DNA of 39,448 nt, taken from contig JACDAE010000078.1 in assembly GCA_013695595.1 (NCBI GenBank), forward strand, positions 1 through 39,448, read 5' to 3'. Below the pieces are notes generated by a model. That model saw only the letters and a program-made list of their open reading frames with translations. It ran no database searches and had not been told where the DNA came from. Below, in pieces: positions 33,680 through 39,448 of this stretch (the first letter of the stretch is position 1; the number at the start of each line of letters is the position of its first letter). This DNA is from Ktedonobacteraceae bacterium (GTDB lineage Bacteria > Chloroflexota > Ktedonobacteria > Ktedonobacterales > Ktedonobacteraceae). The translations under genes and the position numbers were made by a program.

Positions 33680-34525
33680 ATGACTCCTCCAACGTCTAAT
33701 AATCATAACGAAACTGACCAACAAACGGTAGATTCCGTAGTAATGCCCTCCGACGAATTTTTACAAGCGCTCGTTACTGAATTCGACAATGGCGATACGA
33801 TAGGCATCATTCTTGATGGAAGCTACGCTCGAGGGAATGCGACACCTTATAGTGATATAGATCTGACCCGTTTCTATAAAGATGAGGCATCCCTACTTCC
33901 ACACCAACTCCTCTACAAAAATGGACTCCTGATAAGTGTAAACACGAGAAGTGTTGCAGGTATTCGTGCTGATCTTACCAGGCCAGAAAAGGCTATCTTC
34001 CTGGCTGCTACACGGCGACGTATTCTCTTAGATAAAGATGGCTCAGTGACAGAACTGGCTCAGGAGATTGCTACATTTCACTGGGAACCGTTGCGGCAAA
34101 AGGCATTTGAGTATGCGAGTTTCCAGATGATGCTTGCAGCTAAACTCGTTCACAAAATATTAAGCGAAATACTGAGACGCAATGACATGGCAATTGCATA
34201 TACAACTACCAATCTCCTCTCCTCCTTGACAGAAATTGTCACCGTACAGGGCGGTATACCTATCATAAGCGAGAGCGTTTATTATCAACAGGTCGAGGCG
34301 GCAGTAGGTATGAACACGGCCTGGACCCATTATCACAGACTGGTGGCCGGGGTCGATACGTTACCTGCAAATGTGTCTTTTATTACAATACGCGCTGTTG
34401 CCGCGCTCCATCTCTATCAAGAGACGATTTCGCTCTTAAAACCTACCATGCAACCCAAACATATAGCAGTTGCAGAGCAAGCCATGCGCGTTTTTCAGGA
34501 AGCAGGGCCGCGCCTCAGATTATAA
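33680..34525 (+). CDS. Nucleotidyltransferase-domain protein
   Basis: 281-aa protein with a polymerase-beta-type nucleotidyltransferase core: LDGSYARGNATPYSDIDL, in which Gly47-Ser48 and Asp59/Asp61 form the GSx10DxD signature. A helical C-terminal domain follows (about 125-281), as in kanamycin-type or MNT-like enzymes. It could transfer AMP to a small molecule, protein or RNA. No HEPN partner gene is adjacent, so a MNT-HEPN toxin-antitoxin pair is not supported. There is no clear ribosome site before the ATG; a GTG/ATG near codon 20 is an alternative. Confidence 0.75.
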   Translation: MTPPTSNNHNETDQQTVDSVVMPSDEFLQALVTEFDNGDTIGIILDGSYARGNATPYSDIDLTRFYKDEASLLPHQLLYKNGLLISVNTRSVAGIRADLTRPEKAIFLAATRRRILLDKDGSVTELAQEIATFHWEPLRQKAFEYASFQMMLAAKLVHKILSEILRRNDMAIAYTTTNLLSSLTEIVTVQGGIPIISESVYYQQVEAAVGMNTAWTHYHRLVAGVDTLPANVSFITIRAVAALHLYQETISLLKPTMQPKHIAVAEQAMRVFQEAGPRLRL

Positions 34526-34568
34526 TCAGTGGTGCTTCCTGAATATCGGCTTCTGGAAGCACCACTGA
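34526..34568. terminator. Hairpin between convergent genes
   Basis: Arms TCAGTGGTGCTTCC and GGAAGCACCACTGA form a perfect 14-bp stem with a 15-nt loop, directly after the nucleotidyltransferase stop and 12 bp before the end of the convergent AhpD-like gene. T-tracts are weak on both strands. Probable bidirectional terminator. Confidence 0.6.
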
Positions 34569-34580
34569 AAAACTGTTGCA

Positions 34581-35048
34581 CTAGTGAGTTATTGTTTGTT
34601 GCGGTTGATAAGTACCAGGCTCACTCCGAAAACTTATGGCAAAGCGGTTCCAGGCGTTGATGGTAACTACCGCAAGGGTAAGATTAGCCAATTCCTCCTC
34701 AGCGAAGTGAGCTGCAACTCGTTCGTAGATATCATCAGGAACGTGATTATCCGCAATCAAAGTCAGTGCTTCGGTCCATTCCAGCGCGGCACGCTCTCGC
34801 TCACTATAAAACGGTGCTTCTCTCCAGGCAAAAAGGAGATAGATGCGCTGTTCACTCTCTCCAGCGGCGCGAGCGTCTTTTGTATGCATGTCAATACAGT
34901 AAGCACATCCATTAATCTGGGAAGCGCGTATCTTAACGAGTTCAATGAGCGATGACTCTAAACCGCAATTTTTTACTGCATGTTCAAGCTGTGACATCGC
35001 TCGATAAGCTTTTGATCCAGTTGTAGCGTAATTAAGACGGGTAACCAT
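34581..35048 (-). CDS. Carboxymuconolactone decarboxylase/AhpD-like protein
   Basis: 155-aa AhpD-fold protein. The redox-active CxxC with its following His is plain: NGCAYCIDMHTKDAR (Cys48, Cys51, His55), the signature of alkylhydroperoxidase-type CMD proteins. They act as small thiol peroxidases or their reductase partners. AGGAG lies 8-9 nt before the ATG. It sits 70 bp downstream of nuoN on the same strand and may be partly co-transcribed with the complex I genes; a hairpin lies in the gap. Confidence 0.88.
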   Translation of the reverse strand: MVTRLNYATTGSKAYRAMSQLEHAVKNCGLESSLIELVKIRASQINGCAYCIDMHTKDARAAGESEQRIYLLFAWREAPFYSERERAALEWTEALTLIADNHVPDDIYERVAAHFAEEELANLTLAVVTINAWNRFAISFRSEPGTYQPQQTITH

Positions 35049-35080
35049 ATGATGATTCTCCTCGTATATGTTGCTTTCCT

Positions 35081-35104
35081 CATGGCACCTTTGCAGATGC
35101 CATG
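35081..35104. other. Hairpin between nuoN and the AhpD-like gene
   Basis: CATGGCACC and GATGCCATG pair over 9 bases (one G-T) with a 6-nt loop. No T-tract follows on the minus strand, so it may be a processing or attenuating structure rather than a full terminator. Confidence 0.4.
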
Positions 35105-35118
35105 AAAAAGAACACTTA

Positions 35119-36846
35119 TTATCGCAACATCGTTGCCGCTGCCTGTTGCGCCAGATTAATCAGCCAGAATGGGAGCAAGGTGCCCATTCCCAGAGTACCA
35201 AGCACGGCAATACCCAGACCAAGCCATGAGAACCAGCTAAGCCCACTACTATCCGACTCCTGCTCAACAGTTTTATCTCCGACAGCTGCTGTTTGTGAAA
35301 GCTTCACACTGGGCGTTCTTACAGCTACTGCTGTGGCACTACCAGATGTTGCAAGGCCACCAGTTCTCCCTTGTGTCCTTGCAGCAGTACGCCTTACACC
35401 AGAAGGAGTTGCAGGTATAGGAGAGGCCGGAATCTGGGTCGCAGCTATCTCCGTACTACTCTCACGCTCCATGAACATAGTAGCAATAGTTCGCAGATAG
35501 TAGTAGATACCCAGGATGCTGGCAAGCACGCCGATAATCAATAATTCTGGATGTCCACCGACAAGTGCGGTATAAAACAGGTAATATTTGGCGGCAAAAC
35601 CACCCATTGGAGGGAAACCTGCCAGGGCAAATAGAAAGAATGCCAGCAATCCAGCAAGCACAGGTCTACGATACCAGAGGCCACGTAGATCTTTCACATC
35701 ATTGCCAGAGTTGTCCACACGCTCCAAAAGGGAGACGACGCCGAATGCTCCCAGGTTCAGAAAGGCATAACAGAGCAAGTAAAAGAGAATCGCCCCAGTG
35801 CCCAATGTTCCTCCGACAACGACGCCTATTAGCAGGTAACCAGCATGTGCAATGCTAGAATAGGCGAGCAGGCGCTTAACATTGCTTTGTACAAGCGCCA
35901 TGATATTGCCGCCCACAATAGTTAGCACTGTGATCGCCCAGACAACTGGCATCCAGTCAGCCTGAACAGGTAAAAAGACTAGACCAAAGACGCGTGCAAA
36001 AGCGACGAGTGCAGCAACTTTCGTTCCTACAGACATAAAAGCAGTTACCGGTGCTGGTGCTCCCTGGTACACGTCTGGTGTCCACGCCTGGAAAGGGAGT
36101 GCAGAGACCTTAAATGCGAAACCAACGCTCAACAATCCGAGCGCAATAATCAGCAGTGTAGGACTCTGGAGAGCGATGCCGATTGGATGACTGTGTGTCG
36201 CGATATTTCGTACAATCGCAGCTACACCATTAAATGCTGTATTACCCGTAGCTCCATACGTCATTGCAATACCATACAGCAGGAATGCAGATGCAAATGA
36301 GCTAAGCAGAAAATACTTCATGCCCGATTCTTGCGAACTCTTGCGTTGAGCCACAAATCCGCACAGGATATATAGGGCCAACGAGAGCATTTCCAGGCCA
36401 ACAAAGACAATCAAGAAACTGGTTGCCGCCGCAAGTAACATCATGCCGGTAGTAGCAAGCAACATAAGTGCATAATATTCACCCTGATGCACCAGTTTTA
36501 AACGTTTGAGGTAGACTGGAGAGAATAGAATCCCTAGACCACCGGCAGTCAGAATAATGAGATAAGCATAAAGCGAGCCCCAATCTGAACCTACCATGTT
36601 ATTAAATGCTGTATGCTGATCTCCCACAAGGAACAGGGTGATCGTTGCTGCAAGCGCGCCCAGGATACCTAGAAAGGATAGGGTAGGCAGAATAGTATAG
36701 TTCGCGGGACCCCTATGCTTGAGGCTTTCTCCTGCCTGGGGTAGCAAAATATCCACGATCATCACGATCAGCGTTATACCTATCAGCACTAGCTCAGGTG
36801 CGATACGCCCCCAATCCGCAGGGGCAACTGTAAATGTAAATGTCAT
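35119..36846 (-). CDS. nuoN: NADH-quinone oxidoreductase subunit N
   Basis: Antiporter-like membrane subunit of respiratory complex I, 575 aa, about 14 helices. Core features include the GLEMLSLALYIL loop with the conserved Glu, the discontinuous-helix region VSALPFQAWTPDVYQGAPAPVTAFMSVGTKVAA and LLAYSSIAHAGYLLIG. It is longer than E. coli NuoN (485 aa), partly because a hydrophilic Ser/Thr/Ala/Pro-rich stretch (about residues 465-545) is inserted before the final helix. The ATG is preceded by GAGGG. Last gene of the nuoL-M-N cluster. Confidence 0.95.
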   Translation of the reverse strand: MTFTFTVAPADWGRIAPELVLIGITLIVMIVDILLPQAGESLKHRGPANYTILPTLSFLGILGALAATITLFLVGDQHTAFNNMVGSDWGSLYAYLIILTAGGLGILFSPVYLKRLKLVHQGEYYALMLLATTGMMLLAAATSFLIVFVGLEMLSLALYILCGFVAQRKSSQESGMKYFLLSSFASAFLLYGIAMTYGATGNTAFNGVAAIVRNIATHSHPIGIALQSPTLLIIALGLLSVGFAFKVSALPFQAWTPDVYQGAPAPVTAFMSVGTKVAALVAFARVFGLVFLPVQADWMPVVWAITVLTIVGGNIMALVQSNVKRLLAYSSIAHAGYLLIGVVVGGTLGTGAILFYLLCYAFLNLGAFGVVSLLERVDNSGNDVKDLRGLWYRRPVLAGLLAFFLFALAGFPPMGGFAAKYYLFYTALVGGHPELLIIGVLASILGIYYYLRTIATMFMERESSTEIAATQIPASPIPATPSGVRRTAARTQGRTGGLATSGSATAVAVRTPSVKLSQTAAVGDKTVEQESDSSGLSWFSWLGLGIAVLGTLGMGTLLPFWLINLAQQAAATMLR

Positions 36847-36869
36847 AAAAACCCTCGTTACCCCACAGA

Positions 36870-38393
36870 TTATTTGATAAACAGACTACCAAGATTCTGC
36901 ATAATGTTGGTGACTGATGGCTCCATTAAAGCAGTGAGTGGTGCTGGATACAGGCCAATAAAAAAGATCAGAACCAGTAATGGGAGTAAGGCAACAAACT
37001 CGTCTACACGGATATCAACCAGTGTGCCTTTACGAAGTAGTACTCCTACATTCCCATCAGTCTTGCGTGGCCCCTCCATCACATTCTGGAAAAAGCGAAT
37101 CATATACCAGGCAGCAGGTACAACAACAATCGTACCTAACACACCAAAGGTAACATTATTGCGGAACGTGCCAAGCAGAGCTGGGAACTCGCCCGCAAAG
37201 CTATTCAATCCAGGCAAGCCAAGCGAGGAAAGCGAGGCAATGAGCATAACCGTCGCCAGGACAGGAATACGTGTCGCGAGGCCGCCAAAGTCACCAATGC
37301 GGCGCGTCCCAGTACGCTCCTCAAGGAAGCCAACGAGCAAGAAAAGCGCAGCGATGGTAATACCATGATTAACCATTTGTAGCACTGATCCCTCAACCCC
37401 TTGCGTATTGAAGGCAAACATGGCAAGTATGATGACACCCAGGTGACTGATGCTCGAATAGGCCAGGATGCGTTTGAGATCCGTCTGAGTTAATGCCTGC
37501 CATGCACAGTACAAAATACCGATGACAGCCAGTATTCTGAACAGAGGGGCAAGCGTCTGAATTGCATTTGGAAAAAGTGGGATGCAGAAGCGCAGAAAGC
37601 CATAAGCACCCGCCTTTGCCATCGCACCAGCAAGCATTGCGGTTACAGGTGCAGGTGCCTCAGTATAAGCATCAGGCAACCAGCTATGGAATGGGACCAG
37701 CGGAACCTTGACAGCAAAAGCAGCAGCGAAACCTAGCAGCAGCCATACCTGTATCCCATTATCCAATTTGCCATTGAGTAAGGTGATCAGGTCAAGTGTG
37801 TAGCCGCCTCCGCTGGCTTGCTGATGAAAGTAGCCCAGCGCAATAATAGCGGCCAGCATGAGAAAACTGCCGACCGAAGTGTAGAGTACGAACTTGAATG
37901 CCGCATAGATACGATGTTCGCCACCCCAGGCACCCACCAGGAAATAAGCAGGTATGAGCATCACTTCCCAGAAGATGTAGAACAGGAAGAGGTTGCTAGC
38001 AAGAAAGACGCCGATTAAGCCCCCTTCCAGAAGCAACATGAAGGCCATATAGTTCTTGACCTTCCGGTCGATACGGAACGAGGCACCGATACAGACCACA
38101 GTTAGAAGCGCCGTTAACAAAACTAACAGGGCACTGATGCCATCTATAGCCAGGCTATAATTGATACCCAGAGATGAGATCCACGTCACATTCTGGACGA
38201 GGTAGAAAGTGCTACCCGTGAACGGTGCACTCAAACTCACCTGAGAGTAGATAAGTACTGCGATGATGCTGACCACAAGGCTTGCGATTGCGATACCAAG
38301 CGCCGTCCAACGAATGACGTTAAGTTGATCTTTCGGAAAAAACAAGAGAACGATTGCTCCCACGATGGGAAGAAACGTGATAAGTGAAAGCAT
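36870..38393 (-). CDS. nuoM: NADH-quinone oxidoreductase subunit M
   Basis: Antiporter-like proton-pumping subunit of complex I, 507 aa, usual length. Landmarks include FYIFWEVMLIPAYFLVGAWGGE (conserved Glu), AFAVKVPLVPFHSWLPDAYTEAPAPVTAMLAGAMAKAGAYGFLR (conserved Lys) and RILAYSSISHLG. The start at 38393 (ATG) follows AGGGGG by 8 nt; a GTG at 38399 overlapping the nuoL stop is less well placed. Middle gene of the cluster. Confidence 0.96.
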   Translation of the reverse strand: MLSLITFLPIVGAIVLLFFPKDQLNVIRWTALGIAIASLVVSIIAVLIYSQVSLSAPFTGSTFYLVQNVTWISSLGINYSLAIDGISALLVLLTALLTVVCIGASFRIDRKVKNYMAFMLLLEGGLIGVFLASNLFLFYIFWEVMLIPAYFLVGAWGGEHRIYAAFKFVLYTSVGSFLMLAAIIALGYFHQQASGGGYTLDLITLLNGKLDNGIQVWLLLGFAAAFAVKVPLVPFHSWLPDAYTEAPAPVTAMLAGAMAKAGAYGFLRFCIPLFPNAIQTLAPLFRILAVIGILYCAWQALTQTDLKRILAYSSISHLGVIILAMFAFNTQGVEGSVLQMVNHGITIAALFLLVGFLEERTGTRRIGDFGGLATRIPVLATVMLIASLSSLGLPGLNSFAGEFPALLGTFRNNVTFGVLGTIVVVPAAWYMIRFFQNVMEGPRKTDGNVGVLLRKGTLVDIRVDEFVALLPLLVLIFFIGLYPAPLTALMEPSVTNIMQNLGSLFIK

Positions 38394-38398
38394 GACCA

Positions 38399-39448
38399 CT
38401 ACCCCCTCACCGTATAATATAGAACAATCAGTACGACACCAATCATAATTGCCAGAGCATAATTTCGCATATAACCGGTTTGTAAACGGCGTAATCCTGT
38501 GCTACTACCCCGGAAAATTAAAGCGATACCACGCGACGCACCGTCAAGCGTAAAGCTTTCGACAGCACGCGTCGCACCTCGACTCAATGCCAGGATAGGA
38601 CGAATGAGAACAAGCGTAAGCGCTTCATCAACGTAATACTTATGGAGTACTAATTGATAGAATGGATTACGGCTTTCTTTATATTGGAAGCCACGCCCAT
38701 ATAGACGCCAGGCCAACAAGATACCCGCAATGGCAAGCACAAGGCTCAATCCAGTTGAGACCCAGCTCAGGCCAATAGATGCGTCTGGCACCTTTACAGC
38801 GCTGAAACCCTGAACAGGTGCCAGGAAGCTCGCCAATGGATGCCATTTCGAGGCACCAAAAAGTGCCAGCGAGCCAACAAATCCACCAACGATCGAGAGG
38901 ATGCCCAGAATAATCAATGGGACAGTCATTACGCGTGGAGCTTCATGAATATCATTGTAGTGCACAACACCTGAATGATGTCCGCCGCCAGCAGGTTCTT
39001 CATCCTGCTCTTCATGAGTCTGAGCCGTCGCAGTCGCACCACGATATGTTCCCATAAAGATGCCAAAGAAGAGACGGAACATATAGAATGCGGTGAGTGC
39101 GACCGTTAACAACCCGACAATCCACAGAATGTAAACGAGAGGATTGCCGGTACTCTGTGCATAGGCCAGCACGGAACCAAGAATTTCGTCTTTACTCCAG
39201 AAGCCTGCAAAGGGGAATATCCCACTGATTGCCAGAGTCGCGATCAGAAATGTCCAGAAGGTTATCGGCAACCGGGAGCGTAAGCCGCCCATTTTACGCA
39301 TGTCCTGCTCACCCGCAAGCGAGTGAATCACGGCTCCCGCGCCCAGGAAGAGCAACGCTTTAAAGTATGCATGAGTGGTTAGATGCAAGATACCAGATGT
39401 ATAATTATGCACGCCCTCACCCATGAACATGTAGCCAAGCTGGCTGAT
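38399..39448 (-). CDS. nuoL: NADH-quinone oxidoreductase subunit L, 3' part
   Basis: The frame runs off the right edge of the window, so only the C-terminal 349 residues are visible. It begins ISQLGYMFMGEGV...LHLTTHAYFKALLFLGAGAVIHSL, matching the central discontinuous helix region of NuoL. The trans-membrane core continues to FAGFWSKDEILGSVL. A His/Gly/Glu-rich hydrophilic loop (AQTHEEQDEEPAGGGHHSG) and the long C-terminal amphipathic and anchoring helices follow. Its stop codon is immediately upstream of nuoM. Confidence 0.94.
   Translation of the reverse strand: MSQLGYMFMGEGVHNYTSGILHLTTHAYFKALLFLGAGAVIHSLAGEQDMRKMGGLRSRLPITFWTFLIATLAISGIFPFAGFWSKDEILGSVLAYAQSTGNPLVYILWIVGLLTVALTAFYMFRLFFGIFMGTYRGATATAQTHEEQDEEPAGGGHHSGVVHYNDIHEAPRVMTVPLIILGILSIVGGFVGSLALFGASKWHPLASFLAPVQGFSAVKVPDASIGLSWVSTGLSLVLAIAGILLAWRLYGRGFQYKESRNPFYQLVLHKYYVDEALTLVLIRPILALSRGATRAVESFTLDGASRGIALIFRGSSTGLRRLQTGYMRNYALAIMIGVVLIVLYYTVRG

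Noticed and set aside
33680-34525. MNT/HEPN toxin-antitoxin pair
   Set aside because: The nucleotidyltransferase has the GSx10DxD core, but neither neighbour is a HEPN protein and the gene is longer than typical MNT antitoxins.
36874-37368. Open frame of 164 codons on the plus strand
   Set aside because: Antisense to nuoM; composition reflects the reverse of a membrane-protein coding sequence and there is no ribosome site.

Overview
The window looks like chromosome from a Chloroflexota bacterium, most probably of the class Ktedonobacteria. This is inferred, not proven. The supporting signs are moderate GC content, an HspR-controlled grpE-dnaJ operon, a large cytoplasmic beta-propeller/ATPase fusion, a TipA-type MerR regulator beside a cytochrome P450, and an NuoL-M-N cluster. 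I saw no tRNA, rRNA, CRISPR array, insertion sequence or prophage.

Layout. 1-2.0 kb: the 3' end of an acidic protein and a membrane-anchored GH3 glycosidase. 2.0-4.2 kb: a heat-shock operon on the minus strand (grpE-dnaJ-hspR) behind a consensus promoter that overlaps a HAIR-like operator. 4.3-7.3 kb: a tight minus-strand operon (metallo-beta-lactamase-fold hydrolase, site-2 protease, HD hydrolase, ScpA). 7.4-8.8 kb: an orphan LuxR-type response regulator and a DinB-family protein preceded by a duplicated 47-bp promoter repeat. 8.9-10.8 kb: parAB with palindromic half-sites over its promoter. 10.8-17.6 kb: a membrane protein, an FmdB zinc ribbon, an M20 peptidase with an alpha-methylacyl-CoA racemase-like protein, a TSUP transporter, an MFS exporter and a TerC protein.

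17.6-25.3 kb is the most unusual part. A 1651-residue minus-strand protein joins two apparent seven-bladed propellers, a HEAT-like helical region, an Ig-like segment, a STAND-like P-loop ATPase and a winged-helix-like tail. Transcribed away from it is a second P-loop ATPase with a possible C-terminal helix-turn-helix, followed by a histidine phosphatase. The promoter regions of the ATPase and of the phosphatase share a near-identical 24-bp element made of two TGGCACA copies 11 bp apart. This suggests co-regulation and makes the locus the best candidate here for an undescribed signalling or conflict system.

25.3-35.0 kb holds mostly single genes: a YchF-like NTPase, an archaeal-type methyltransferase, a HAD hydrolase, a TipAS-type MerR regulator with its own 19-bp-spacer promoter, a cytochrome P450, a possible antirepressor-like protein, PadR, a SprT-like metalloprotein, a Nudix hydrolase, a nucleotidyltransferase and an AhpD-like protein. 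35.1 kb to the end is nuoN, nuoM and the 3' part of nuoL, the membrane-arm subunits of respiratory complex I.
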